Positions 7,488 to 16,669 are shown, numbered from the stretch's first letter. The stretch is DNA of 31,080 nucleotides from Ornithomonoglobus_A sp045532455 (GCA_045532455.1 JAZSFX010000033.1:1-31080), one strand, 5' to 3'. Notes: generated by a model from the letters alone, not told the origin. Made by a program: numbers and translations.

Positions 7488-8927
7488 ATGAATTTGTTTG
7501 AGCTTCGAAAAGAACTCGATTTATTAAAAATAAGTGCTGAGGAATTAACTAAGTATTATCTTGACAGAATAGAAAAATACAACAAGAGTATAAATGCATA
7601 TATAACGGTTTGTGATGAAACCGCTTTATGTGATGCAAAAAAAGCACAAAAGCTTATTAACGATGGTAAATCGGGTGCATTTACGGGTATGCCGTTTTCC
7701 ATAAAGGACAATATCTGCACCAAAGGAATAAAGACCACTTGCGCATCAAAAATGCTTAAGAGTTTTATTCCTTTTTATGATGCAACAGTTATAGAGAAAT
7801 TAAAAAAAGATAGAGGGGTAATACTCGGAAAAACCAATATGGACGAATTCGGAATGGGTAACACTACACAGACCTCATATTTTGGAGGAGTAAAAAATCC
7901 GTACGATTTAGAGCGTATAAGCGGCGGCTCGTCAGGCGGTGCGGCGGCGACAATAAGTGCTAAAATGTGTCTTGGTGCACTCGGCTCGGATACGGGCGGC
8001 TCAATACGTCAGCCCGCGTCGTTTTGTGGTGTGGTAGGACTTAAGCCAACATATGGTACAGTTTCAAGATGGGGACTTATCGCATTTGCGTCAAGTCTCG
8101 ACCAGATAGGCATATGCGCAAACTCTGCCATAGACTCGGCATATATCTTAAATGGCATTTGCGTAGTTGACAAAAATGACACAACAACCTCCAAAAAAGC
8201 TAAGGGTGATTATGCTTCAAAAATCGGTATGGATATTAAAGGCATTAAAATTGGAATCCCAAAAGAGTTTTTTGCAAAGGGAATAGATAAAACCGTAAAA
8301 GAAAATGTGATGAGAGCTGTAAAATTCTACGAGTCTGCAGGGTGTGAGATTATAGAATGCTCACTCCCATCTCTTGAATATGCAGTGTCGGCGTATTATC
8401 TTATATCATCGGCGGAGGCTTCGAGTAATTTATCAAGATATGACGGAATCCGATTCGGTCATAGAAGTGATAAAGGTGATGATTTCAATTCACTCATTAA
8501 AAATTCCAGAGCTGAGGGTTTTGGCGACGAGGTAAAGCGCAGAATAATGCTCGGCAACTATGCACTAAGCTCGGGATACTATGATGAATACTACAATAAA
8601 GCACTCAAAATTTGCGAGCAGATAAAAAGAGAATATGCCCAAATTTTTAAAGTGTGCGATATTATAATCACACCTACCGCACCTGCAGTTGCAAAAAAAA
8701 TAACGGAGGAAACGGATGTTGTGAGTGCATATCTTGAAGATATATGCACCGTTTCGGTAAATATTGCAGGCCTTGGTGCAATTTCAACCACTTGTGGCTA
8801 TGATAATAATATGCCCATAGGTATGACGCTTGTTTGCAAACCTTTTGACGAGAGCACAATAATTGCAATGTGCTCTCACTTTGAAAGGAACTTCGATAAA
8901 AAGGAGGCAGTGGCGTATGAAATATAA
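7488..8927 (+). CDS. gatA: Aspartyl/glutamyl-tRNA amidotransferase subunit A
   Basis: Glutaminase subunit that releases ammonia from glutamine and passes it to GatB. The 479-residue product has the amidase-signature fold with a Ser-cisSer-Lys triad: K73 in FSIKDNI, S148 in ISGGSSGGAAA and S172 in GSDTGGSIRQP. The remainder, including GLKPTYGTVSRWGL and FGDEVKRRIMLGNYALSSGY, is typical of GatA rather than other amidases. Its last 11 bases overlap the start of gatB, indicating coupled translation. Confidence 0.97.
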   Translation: MNLFELRKELDLLKISAEELTKYYLDRIEKYNKSINAYITVCDETALCDAKKAQKLINDGKSGAFTGMPFSIKDNICTKGIKTTCASKMLKSFIPFYDATVIEKLKKDRGVILGKTNMDEFGMGNTTQTSYFGGVKNPYDLERISGGSSGGAAATISAKMCLGALGSDTGGSIRQPASFCGVVGLKPTYGTVSRWGLIAFASSLDQIGICANSAIDSAYILNGICVVDKNDTTTSKKAKGDYASKIGMDIKGIKIGIPKEFFAKGIDKTVKENVMRAVKFYESAGCEIIECSLPSLEYAVSAYYLISSAEASSNLSRYDGIRFGHRSDKGDDFNSLIKNSRAEGFGDEVKRRIMLGNYALSSGYYDEYYNKALKICEQIKREYAQIFKVCDIIITPTAPAVAKKITEETDVVSAYLEDICTVSVNIAGLGAISTTCGYDNNMPIGMTLVCKPFDESTIIAMCSHFERNFDKKEAVAYEI

Positions 8928-10335
8928 AACACTGATAGGTCTCGAAATACACTGCGAGCTCCTTACAAAATCAAAGATATTCTGCAGTTGCAAAAATGAA
9001 TTTGGCAAAAAAACCAATACACGTGTGTGCCCAATATGTTCAGGAATGCCAGGTACACTGCCAAATATAAACAAAGAAGCCATAACACTTGCCATAAAGG
9101 CAGGCATTGCAACAAACTGCACAGTAAATAAAATAAGTGCATTTGAGCGAAAGAACTATTTCTATCCCGACTCTCCAAAAGCATATCAGATAACACAATT
9201 AAATCAACCAATATGCCAGAATGGATATATAGAGCTGTCGGGCAAAAATAAAGTGCGGATAAACCGCATACAAATAGAAGAAGATGCAGGCAAGCTCATT
9301 CACAGCGAAAACGACGGAGTATCGCTTGCGGACTATAACCGTTGCGGTGTACCGCTGATAGAAATTGTTACCGAGCCTGATATGACAAGCGCAGAGGAAG
9401 TGTGCGAATTTGTCGAAGAAATTGCATCAAGAATGAAATATGCACTTATATGCGATGCAAAAATGGAGGAGGGGTCATTAAGAGTAGACGTAAACATTTC
9501 ACTTTCTCCAATAAATTCAAACAAAAAAGGTAACAGAGCAGAGATAAAAAATATTAATTCGTTGAAATCAATAACACGTGCTATCGAATACGAAAAAGAA
9601 AGGCAAAGTAAAATTCTCGATAAGGGTGAAAAGGTTATCTTGCAAACAAGACGTTTTGACGAAAAAAGCGGAAAAACATATGCAATGCGCTCAAAAGAGG
9701 AGGCACAGGACTACCGTTATTTTACCGAGCCTGATATTATGAGAGTGGTGGTTGACGATACCGAGCTTGAAATTATAAAAAAATCAATGCCCGAGATGCC
9801 GCGCGAGAGATATTTGCGCTATATTGGCATAGGTCTTAGTGCCTACGAAGCAAAGCTTCTTACAAAAACAAAGCAATTTTCTGACTTTTTCGACGCCATA
9901 ACGCTTGTAAATAATCAGTATAAAGAAGTATGTAATATTATGCTTGGCGAGGTCAGCAGATACCTTAATGAATTTTCGCTTGGTATAAATGAGGTTAAAT
10001 TTACACCCCATCATATCGCCGAGCTTGTACAGATGACAACCGATGGATTAATCTCAAAAAATTCACAAAAGGATATTATAAAATATATGTTTCTGGAGGG
10101 TATATCACCGGAACAAATTGCCCGAAAGTACGGTTTTATTATGAATAACGATACAGGCAGAATAGAAGAAACGGTAAATGAAATCATCACAAATAATCAA
10201 AAACTCGTTGATGAATATAAAAACGGAAACACAAAAATCTTTGGGTTTTTGATGGGCGAGGCTGTTAAAAAGCTCGGAAAAAACACAAACCCGAAAACAG
10301 TAAAAGAAACACTTATAAAAAAGATAGGTAATTAA
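8917..10335 (+). CDS. gatB: Aspartyl/glutamyl-tRNA amidotransferase subunit B
   Basis: tRNA-binding and kinase/transamidase subunit of GatCAB. The start was set at the ATG reading MKYKTLIGLEIHCELL, nine bases after AAGGAGG (8901..8907). An open frame extends 18 codons upstream but only within gatA, so it is not used. The product is 472 residues, as expected. Motifs include GLEIHCELLTKSKIFC, CPICSGMPGTLP, the FYPDSPKAYQITQ segment, IEEDAGKLIH, RCGVPLIEIVTEPD and RSKEEAQDYRYFTEPD; the C-terminal YqeY-like domain ends with GFLMGEAVKKLGKNTNP. No convincing terminator follows, only an A/T-rich dyad at 10338..10356. Confidence 0.97.
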   Translation: MKYKTLIGLEIHCELLTKSKIFCSCKNEFGKKTNTRVCPICSGMPGTLPNINKEAITLAIKAGIATNCTVNKISAFERKNYFYPDSPKAYQITQLNQPICQNGYIELSGKNKVRINRIQIEEDAGKLIHSENDGVSLADYNRCGVPLIEIVTEPDMTSAEEVCEFVEEIASRMKYALICDAKMEEGSLRVDVNISLSPINSNKKGNRAEIKNINSLKSITRAIEYEKERQSKILDKGEKVILQTRRFDEKSGKTYAMRSKEEAQDYRYFTEPDIMRVVVDDTELEIIKKSMPEMPRERYLRYIGIGLSAYEAKLLTKTKQFSDFFDAITLVNNQYKEVCNIMLGEVSRYLNEFSLGINEVKFTPHHIAELVQMTTDGLISKNSQKDIIKYMFLEGISPEQIARKYGFIMNNDTGRIEETVNEIITNNQKLVDEYKNGNTKIFGFLMGEAVKKLGKNTNPKTVKETLIKKIGN

Positions 10336-10380
10336 TTTTAAAATGTGATATTTTAATACGCTAATACATACTATTATATA

Positions 10381-10409
10381 TTGACATTTTTTAGAAAAAA
10401 TGATAAAAT
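10381..10409 (+). promoter_or_regulatory. Sigma-A promoter of glnN
   Basis: TTGACA (10381..10386), 17 bases, TAAAAT (10404..10409). Transcription would begin about 33 bases before the glnN start, leaving a short leader. I see no GlnR-type box and no glutamine riboswitch in the 113-base gap from gatB. Confidence 0.75.
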
Positions 10410-10448
10410 TAATATGATATTGTATATTTTTAGGGGAGGCAAACGTAT

Positions 10449-12524
10449 ATGAAAGATGTAGCTGAAATTTTTGGCTCAAATGTTTTTAATATTCCTACAA
10501 TGAGGTCGCGTTTACCCGAAGACGTCTTTAGCTCATTGTTAGAAACAATAAATGAAGGAAAAAAGCTTGACCTTTCAACTGCACAGGTGGTCGCAACTGC
10601 TATGAAGGATTGGGCTATCGAAAAGGGTTGTACACACTATACACACTGGTTTCAGCCTATGACGGGAGTAACTGCAGAAAAGCACGATGCTTTTATACAA
10701 CCAACAGACGAGGGTGTTGTAATAAGTGAGTTTTCTGGTAAAGAGCTTATTATGGGCGAGCCTGATGCGTCGAGTTTTCCGTCGGGCGGTTTAAGAGCAA
10801 CCTTTGAGGCGCGCGGCTATACTGCATGGGACCCTACCTCGTATGCGTTTATTAAGGATTCAACACTATGTATACCAACATCGTTTATTTCGTACACAGG
10901 CGAAGTGCTCGATAAAAAGACACCACTTTTACGTTCAATAGAGGCAGTATCAAAGCAGACAAAAAGAATTCTGTCTTGCTTTGGCAAAAATCCTGCAAAT
11001 GTTATTTCGTACATAGGTCCTGAACAGGAGTATTTTCTTGTAGATAAAGACCTTTGGGAGCAACGTAAAGACCTTGTTCTTACAGGCAGAACCTTGTTTG
11101 GTGCAATGCCGGCCAAGGGGCAAGAGCTTGAGGACCACTACTTTGGACAAATAAAAGAACGTGTTTCTGAATTTATGAAAGAGGTTGACGAAGAACTCTG
11201 GAAGCTTGGAGTCTACAGCAAAACAAAGCATAACGAGGCTGCTCCTGCGCAACACGAGGTTGCGCCAATATATTCGCAAGCTAATATTGCGGCTGACCAT
11301 AACCAGATTACAATGGAAATACTAAAAAAGGTTGCGTCTCACCATAACCTTGTTTGTCTTTTACATGAAAAACCGTATGAGGGTATAAATGGCTCAGGTA
11401 AACACAATAACTGGTCAATAGGTACTTCTGACGGTGAGAATTTGTTTAAGCCCGGTAAAAATCCTGATACAAATGTGCAATTTTTACTGTTCCTTGCTGC
11501 AGTGTTAAAGGCAGTTGACGATTATGCAGAGCTTATAAGAATGTCAGTTTCGTCTGCGGGTAACGACCACAGACTTGGCGGAAACGAAGCACCGCCTGCA
11601 ATAGTATCGGTATATCTTGGCGAGCAACTCGAAGATATTGTAAATGCACTCATAAACGGTGAGGAAACAGACACAGGAGTAAGGCAAAAACTCAAGACAG
11701 GTGTTTCTACACTGCCTGTAATCGAAAAAGATACAACCGACCGAAACAGAACTTCACCTATTGCATTTACAGGTAACAGATTTGAGTTCAGAATGCCTGG
11801 CTCGTCGCAGTCGGCTTCAAGTATAAATATAATTATTAATACAATAGTTGCAGAAAGCTTGTCGCAATTTGCCGATATGCTCGAGGGTGCAGATGACGTA
11901 ACCTCAAAAGCAATGGAAATTGCAGTAGATGCGTTCAAAAAGCATAAGAGAATTATTTTCGACGGTAACGGATACAGTGGAGAGTGGGTTAAGGAAGCAC
12001 AAAAGAGGGGCTTGCCAAACCTAAGAACAACTGCCGATGCAGTGCCATACTTTGTAGAGGAAAAATCTATTAAGGTTTTCGAAAAGCATAGAGTATTAAC
12101 AAAGAACGAAACTGTTACAAGAACAGAAATTCTTTTAGATAATTACGTAAAAACCATACATATCGAAATGCTTACAATGCTCGAAATGGCAAGGCAGGAA
12201 ATTCTGCCATCATGCATGGCATACACAAGTGAAATTGCAACGGGTATTCATGCAAAAGAAAGCATAGGAATAAAAGTACCAAACGAAAAAGCACGCGCAA
12301 AGAAGATGTCAGCACTTACCGAAACTATGATTTCGGAAATAGAAAACCTCGAAAAAATTGCACAGTTAGTGCCCTATGATATTCCAAAGGCTTCGCATTA
12401 TTACAAGGATACAGTTTTACCGCAGATGGCAAAGTTAAGAACTGTTGCAGACGAGCTTGAACTTATGGTAGCAAAGGAATATTGGCCATTCCCGACATAT
12501 ACAGATTTATTGTATTACGTATAA
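10449..12524 (+). CDS. glnN: Glutamine synthetase type III
   Basis: ATP-dependent synthesis of glutamine from glutamate and ammonium. The product is 691 residues, far longer than the ~450 of GSI and in the range of GSIII, and opens with the GSIII-type MKDVAEIFGSNVFN. Active-site segments include GPEQEYFLVD, EAAPAQHEVAPIYSQANIAADHNQ in two parts near 263-286, NGSGKHNNWSIGT near 314-326 and RFEFRMPGSSQSASS near 444. The C-terminal region (from about 560) is the helical GSIII-specific part. GGGGAGG lies upstream of the ATG. etfB follows after 37 bases with no visible terminator, so some transcripts may continue into the etf genes. Confidence 0.96.
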   Translation: MKDVAEIFGSNVFNIPTMRSRLPEDVFSSLLETINEGKKLDLSTAQVVATAMKDWAIEKGCTHYTHWFQPMTGVTAEKHDAFIQPTDEGVVISEFSGKELIMGEPDASSFPSGGLRATFEARGYTAWDPTSYAFIKDSTLCIPTSFISYTGEVLDKKTPLLRSIEAVSKQTKRILSCFGKNPANVISYIGPEQEYFLVDKDLWEQRKDLVLTGRTLFGAMPAKGQELEDHYFGQIKERVSEFMKEVDEELWKLGVYSKTKHNEAAPAQHEVAPIYSQANIAADHNQITMEILKKVASHHNLVCLLHEKPYEGINGSGKHNNWSIGTSDGENLFKPGKNPDTNVQFLLFLAAVLKAVDDYAELIRMSVSSAGNDHRLGGNEAPPAIVSVYLGEQLEDIVNALINGEETDTGVRQKLKTGVSTLPVIEKDTTDRNRTSPIAFTGNRFEFRMPGSSQSASSINIIINTIVAESLSQFADMLEGADDVTSKAMEIAVDAFKKHKRIIFDGNGYSGEWVKEAQKRGLPNLRTTADAVPYFVEEKSIKVFEKHRVLTKNETVTRTEILLDNYVKTIHIEMLTMLEMARQEILPSCMAYTSEIATGIHAKESIGIKVPNEKARAKKMSALTETMISEIENLEKIAQLVPYDIPKASHYYKDTVLPQMAKLRTVADELELMVAKEYWPFPTYTDLLYYV

Positions 12525-12561
12525 TATAATAAAAACGTTTGGAGATAAGGAGAAAAACGAA

Positions 12562-13347
12562 ATGAATATTATTGTTTGTATAAAGCAAGTGCCAAGCACC
12601 AACAAGGTGGAGGTAGATGAAAAAACAGGCGTGCTTAAAAGAGACGGTATTGAATCCAAAATCAATCCCTATGATTTGTATGCATTAGAAACCGCATTGG
12701 TTTTAAAAGAAAAAACAAATGGGAAGGTGTCTGTTGTAACAATGGGTCCGCCTCAGGCTTCGGAAATAATAAGAGAAGCCTTTTCCATGGGTGTTGATGA
12801 GGGTTATCTTTTAACCGACAGAAAATTTGCGGGTGCAGACGTTTTAGCAACAAGCCATGCAATTTCTCAGGGAATTATAAAATGCGGTGATTTTGACCTT
12901 ATCATATGTGGAAAGCAAACAACTGACGGAGATACTGCACAGGTTGGTACAGAAGTGGCCGAATGGCTTAATCTTCCGTCATTATCAAATGTGCAAAAAA
13001 TTATTGATTTTGACGACAAATCAATTACAGTAGAAATGGAAATGGCAGACGCAGTTCAGGTTTCCAAAATCAAATATCCATGCCTTATCAGCGTGGAAAA
13101 GGATATTTTTGTTCCAAGACTTCCATCGTATCTTAAGATGAAAGCCACAAAGGACAGAGAAATACATACACTTACTCTAAACGACCTTGACGATAAAGAC
13201 GAAAAAACATATGGCCTTAATGGCTCTCCAACACAGGTGCAGGCAATCTTCCCTCCAAAAGACAAATCGGACAGAGAGTTCTGGAACGATGAGAAAAATG
13301 CACCAGAGAATATATATAATAAGCTCAAAGAGCTTAAGTTTATATAA
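12562..13347 (+). CDS. etfB: Electron transfer flavoprotein beta subunit
   Basis: FAD- and nucleotide-binding subunit of an electron transfer flavoprotein. The 261-residue product begins MNIIVCIKQVPSTNKVEVDE, the usual EtfB start, with INPYDLYALETAL, VVTMGPPQASEIIREAFSMG and CGKQTTDGDTAQVGTEVAEWL, the conserved segments around the nucleotide and flavin sites. AAGGAG precedes the ATG. etfA follows after 15 bases and a GlcD-type dehydrogenase follows that. The same three-gene order encodes the lactate dehydrogenase/EtfAB complex of Acetobacterium woodii, in which oxidising lactate with NAD+ is driven by co-oxidation of reduced ferredoxin. The role is inferred from this order. Confidence 0.95.
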   Translation: MNIIVCIKQVPSTNKVEVDEKTGVLKRDGIESKINPYDLYALETALVLKEKTNGKVSVVTMGPPQASEIIREAFSMGVDEGYLLTDRKFAGADVLATSHAISQGIIKCGDFDLIICGKQTTDGDTAQVGTEVAEWLNLPSLSNVQKIIDFDDKSITVEMEMADAVQVSKIKYPCLISVEKDIFVPRLPSYLKMKATKDREIHTLTLNDLDDKDEKTYGLNGSPTQVQAIFPPKDKSDREFWNDEKNAPENIYNKLKELKFI

Positions 13348-13362
13348 GGAGGGTAAAGAATT

Positions 13363-14547
13363 ATGGCTAAGTTGATTTTTAACAAAGAAAAAATAACAGA
13401 TATAGAAAGCTTTAAGAAGATTTGCCCTTTTAATGCAATTGTAGAGGAAAATGGCGAAATTGTTTCTAACTCAGCTTGTAAAATGTGCAAGCTTTGTGTT
13501 AAAAAAGGCCCTGAGGGTGCGGCAATTTTTGTCGAGGACGAAATAAAGGCTATTGATAAATCACAGTGGAAGGGTATAGCGGTATATGTTGACCACACAG
13601 ACGGTAAAATTCATCCCGTTACATACGAGCTTATAGGCAAAGCAAAAGAGCTTGCCTCAAAAATAAACCACGATGTATATTGCATATTCATCGGCAGTGG
13701 TATAAAAGAAAAAGCACAGGAGTTACTTCACTACGGAGTTAAAAAGGTATACGTGTACGATAATGAGCTTTTGAAGTATTACATAACCGAAAGCTACACC
13801 GCAGTATTCGAAGATTTTATAAACAAGGTAAAACCAAGCTCAATTCTTGTTGGTGCAACTAATGTGGGACGTCAGCTTGCGCCAAGAGTAGCGGCGAGAT
13901 TTAAAACAGGTCTCACTGCTGACTGTACAATTCTTGATATGGACGAGAATACCGACCTTATACAGATAAGACCTGCTTTTGGTGGAAACATTATGGCGCA
14001 GATTTGCACACCAAATAACAGACCGCAGATGGCAACTGTAAGATATAAAGTAATGAACGCGCCCGAAAGACAAGACGAAATCAGCGGCGAAATTATAGTA
14101 GAGCCAATTGCAGACGAAAAGCTAAAGTGCGACGCCCAGGTGCTTAAACTAAGCCCGAAAGAAACAGTAGAGGGCATAGAAAGTGCAGATATAATAGTTG
14201 CGGTAGGCAGAGGTATAAAATCTAAAGACGATATGAAAATGATAGAGGACTTGGCACAAGCACTTGACGCTAAAGTTGCAGGAACAAGACCTCTTGTTGA
14301 GTGCGGCTGGATTGAGCCAAGATGTCAGATTGGTCTTAGCGGAAGAACTGTACGACCAAAGCTTATTATAACCTGCGGAATATCAGGTGCAGTTCAGTTT
14401 ACTGCAGGAATGAACAATGCAGATTGCATTATATCAATAAACACAGACGAAAATGCCCCTATTTTTAAAGTTGCAAATTACGGTATATTAGGTGATATAT
14501 ATAAGGTTATTCCTGAACTTACAAAGATGATAAAGGAGGGAAAGTAA
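13363..14547 (+). CDS. etfA: Electron transfer flavoprotein alpha subunit with N-terminal ferredoxin-like domain
   Basis: FAD-carrying subunit that passes electrons between EtfB, a dehydrogenase and an iron-sulfur cluster. The 394-residue product has an N-terminal extension of about 60 residues before the ordinary EtfA part. In that extension the first ferredoxin motif is reduced to a single C-P (C21), while the second keeps CxxCxxC (C39, C42, C45), just the set needed for one [4Fe-4S] cluster. The C-terminal FAD domain reads VAGTRPLVECGWI, QIGLSGRTVRPKL, CGISGAVQFTAGM, INTDENAPIF and VANYGILGD. GGAGG precedes the ATG. Its stop overlaps the glcD start by one base (TAATG). Clustered extensions of this kind occur in EtfA proteins tied to ferredoxin-dependent confurcation. 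Confidence 0.95.
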   Translation: MAKLIFNKEKITDIESFKKICPFNAIVEENGEIVSNSACKMCKLCVKKGPEGAAIFVEDEIKAIDKSQWKGIAVYVDHTDGKIHPVTYELIGKAKELASKINHDVYCIFIGSGIKEKAQELLHYGVKKVYVYDNELLKYYITESYTAVFEDFINKVKPSSILVGATNVGRQLAPRVAARFKTGLTADCTILDMDENTDLIQIRPAFGGNIMAQICTPNNRPQMATVRYKVMNAPERQDEISGEIIVEPIADEKLKCDAQVLKLSPKETVEGIESADIIVAVGRGIKSKDDMKMIEDLAQALDAKVAGTRPLVECGWIEPRCQIGLSGRTVRPKLIITCGISGAVQFTAGMNNADCIISINTDENAPIFKVANYGILGDIYKVIPELTKMIKEGK

Positions 14548-15935
14548 TGTTTGGCGATAATAATTATAATGATATTTTAGCACTTGTAAAAGACAGTGAG
14601 AGGGTATTGTATAAAGATAAAATAAACGAAGAATATACCCACGACGAGCTTGGCGGAACATTTTCTACTCCATGGATAGTTGTAAGAGTGCTTTCTTCAG
14701 ACGAAGTTCAAAGTGTTGTAAAATATGCATACGAAAATGAATTCCCAATTACTTCACGAGGAAGCGGAACGGGTCTTGTTGGCTCGTGTGTTCCCGTAAA
14801 AGGCGGAATTGTACTCGACTTTTCACTTATGAATAAAATACTTGAGCTAGACGAAGAAAACTTGACACTAACAGTTGAGCCTGGTGTACTTTTGATGGAA
14901 ATTGCAGCGTTTGTAGAAGAAAAAGGATTCTTCTATCCGCCCGACCCCGGTGAAAAAACTGCAACCATCGGCGGTAACATAAGTACAAATGCAGGCGGTA
15001 TGAGAGCAGTTAAATACGGTGTAACAAGAGACTACGTAAGAGAGCTTGAAGTAGTTCTGTCTGACGGCAGAAAGATCGAGCTTGGCGGAAAAATTGTTAA
15101 AAACAGTTCGGGTTATGCACTTAAGGATTTAATGGTAGGCTCGGAGGGTACTTTGGGTATTATAACAAAAGCAACATTAAAGCTATTACCATTGCCTAAA
15201 AAGACGATAAGTCTTTTAATACCGTTCCCAAGCTTAAAACAGGCTATTGATACAGTGCCTTTGATTATAAAATCAAAAACTATACCTACTGCTATTGAAT
15301 TTATGCAAAAGGAAGTAATCCTTGATGCTGAGAGCTATCTTGGAACAAAATTCCCCGATACTGCCTCGGAGGCATATTTATTGCTTAAATTCGACGGAAA
15401 CAGTAAGCAGGAAATCGAAAACTGCTACGATGTTGTTGCTGAGGTTTGTCTTGCTCAGGGTGCAGTTGATATCTATATATCCGACACCGAAGAAAGAGAC
15501 GAAACAATCTGGAAAGCAAGAGGTGCATTCCTCGAGGCAATAAAGAACTCAACAACCGATATGGACGAGGTAGACGTTGTTGTTCCGCGAAACTGCGTAA
15601 ATGAAATGGTGGAATTTTCGCACGCGCTCGAAAGCAAGGTCGGAGCAAGAATAAAAAGCTTTGGACATGCAGGAGATGGAAATCTTCACATATATATTCT
15701 TAAAGACGATATCAAGGACGAGGATTGGGCAGATACGCTTTCCGATGCAATGAGCGAAATGTACAAAAAAGCAAAAGAACTAAGCGGTGCAGTTTCGGGC
15801 GAGCACGGAATAGGCTATGCAAAAAAAGCATACTTAAAAGAGCTTTTAAGCGAAGACGTTATAGGTCTTATGAGAGGTATCAAAAACGTTTTTGACCCTA
15901 AGAATATATTAAATCCGGGTAAAATATTTGACTGA
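14547..15935 (+). CDS. GlcD-type FAD-linked lactate/2-hydroxyacid dehydrogenase
   Basis: FAD-dependent oxidation of a 2-hydroxyacid, most likely lactate to pyruvate, with electrons going to the adjacent EtfAB. The 462-residue product has an FAD-binding PCMH domain (about 40-220) with SRGSGTGLVGSCVP, VEPGVLLMEIA, PPDPGEKTATIGGNISTNAG and GSEGTLGIITKATL, and a C-terminal FAD-oxidase domain with GHAGDGNLHIY (near 373) and SGEHGIGYAKK (near 418), whose histidines bind the catalytic metal. It is translationally coupled to etfA. It corresponds to LctD in the etfB-etfA-glcD order. Glycolate or another hydroxyacid remains possible, because substrate cannot be read from the motifs and no lactate permease or racemase gene is next to it. 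Confidence 0.9.
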   Translation: MFGDNNYNDILALVKDSERVLYKDKINEEYTHDELGGTFSTPWIVVRVLSSDEVQSVVKYAYENEFPITSRGSGTGLVGSCVPVKGGIVLDFSLMNKILELDEENLTLTVEPGVLLMEIAAFVEEKGFFYPPDPGEKTATIGGNISTNAGGMRAVKYGVTRDYVRELEVVLSDGRKIELGGKIVKNSSGYALKDLMVGSEGTLGIITKATLKLLPLPKKTISLLIPFPSLKQAIDTVPLIIKSKTIPTAIEFMQKEVILDAESYLGTKFPDTASEAYLLLKFDGNSKQEIENCYDVVAEVCLAQGAVDIYISDTEERDETIWKARGAFLEAIKNSTTDMDEVDVVVPRNCVNEMVEFSHALESKVGARIKSFGHAGDGNLHIYILKDDIKDEDWADTLSDAMSEMYKKAKELSGAVSGEHGIGYAKKAYLKELLSEDVIGLMRGIKNVFDPKNILNPGKIFD

Positions 15936-15958
15936 TATAACTTAATAAGGAGTTAATT

Positions 15959-16669
15959 ATGCAAGGGTTAAAAAACAAGGCAATCACATTCAGCTATGAT
16001 GACGGTATAACTCAGGATATACGTCTTATAGAGCTTTTTGATAAGTATGGAATGAAGTGTACCTTTAATATCAATTCAGGAATGTTTGGACTTGACGAAA
16101 AAATCACAAGAGAGGGTGTTGAGGTTTCTCTTAAAAGATTAAATAAAAGTGAAGTAAGAGAAACCTACAAAAATCACGAGGTTGCAGTTCATACTCTCAC
16201 TCACCCTAATCTTATGGAAATCTCCGATGAGGAAATTATAAGACAAGTTGAACAGGACAGACTTAATCTGTCGGACATAGTCGGCTACGAGGTTGTAGGT
16301 ATGGCATACCCGTGTGGTCATAATAACGACCATATTGCTGATATTTTAAAAAATAATACGGGTGTTAAATATGCACGTACTGTAACATCAACATATAACT
16401 TTGACGTGCAGACAAATCTTTACAGATTTAATCCGACAATTTATCATCACGGTGCGGGTTTTGAAAAGCTTACGGAGCTTGCTAAGCAGTTTTTGGATAT
16501 TAAAACAGATAAACCGCAAATATTATACATATGGGGGCATGGCTTTGAGTTTGATATCCGCGATGATTGGAACAGATTTGAAGAATTTTTAAAGTCCATT
16601 GCATTCAGAGATGATGTTTTTTACGGAACAAATACTGAGGTTTTATTGAATTACAATAATAGAATTTGA
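15959..16669 (+). CDS. Polysaccharide deacetylase (NodB/CE4) family protein, cytoplasmic
   Basis: Metal-dependent deacetylase fold acting on N- or O-acetyl groups; the substrate is unknown. The 236-residue product carries the CE4 motifs in order: FSYDDG (D14, D15), the metal-binding H78-T-L-T-H82, YPCG (117-120) in place of the usual motif 3, and GHGFEF (H194) near the end. There is no signal peptide or membrane segment at the N-terminus (MQGLKNKAITFSYDD), so it should stay in the cytoplasm, unlike peptidoglycan deacetylases. AAGGAG lies seven bases before the ATG. It sits between the lactate dehydrogenase genes and fbp, 23 bases after glcD. Confidence 0.85.
   Translation: MQGLKNKAITFSYDDGITQDIRLIELFDKYGMKCTFNINSGMFGLDEKITREGVEVSLKRLNKSEVRETYKNHEVAVHTLTHPNLMEISDEEIIRQVEQDRLNLSDIVGYEVVGMAYPCGHNNDHIADILKNNTGVKYARTVTSTYNFDVQTNLYRFNPTIYHHGAGFEKLTELAKQFLDIKTDKPQILYIWGHGFEFDIRDDWNRFEEFLKSIAFRDDVFYGTNTEVLLNYNNRI

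Noticed and set aside
8863..8916. An 18-codon upstream extension of the gatB reading frame
   Set aside because: It lies wholly inside gatA, has no ribosome site, and the downstream ATG has AAGGAGG nine bases away and gives a normal GatB N-terminus.
10338..10356. TTAAAAT/ATTTTAA dyad after gatB as a terminator
   Set aside because: The stem is entirely A/T with no T-tract and would be weak; not called.
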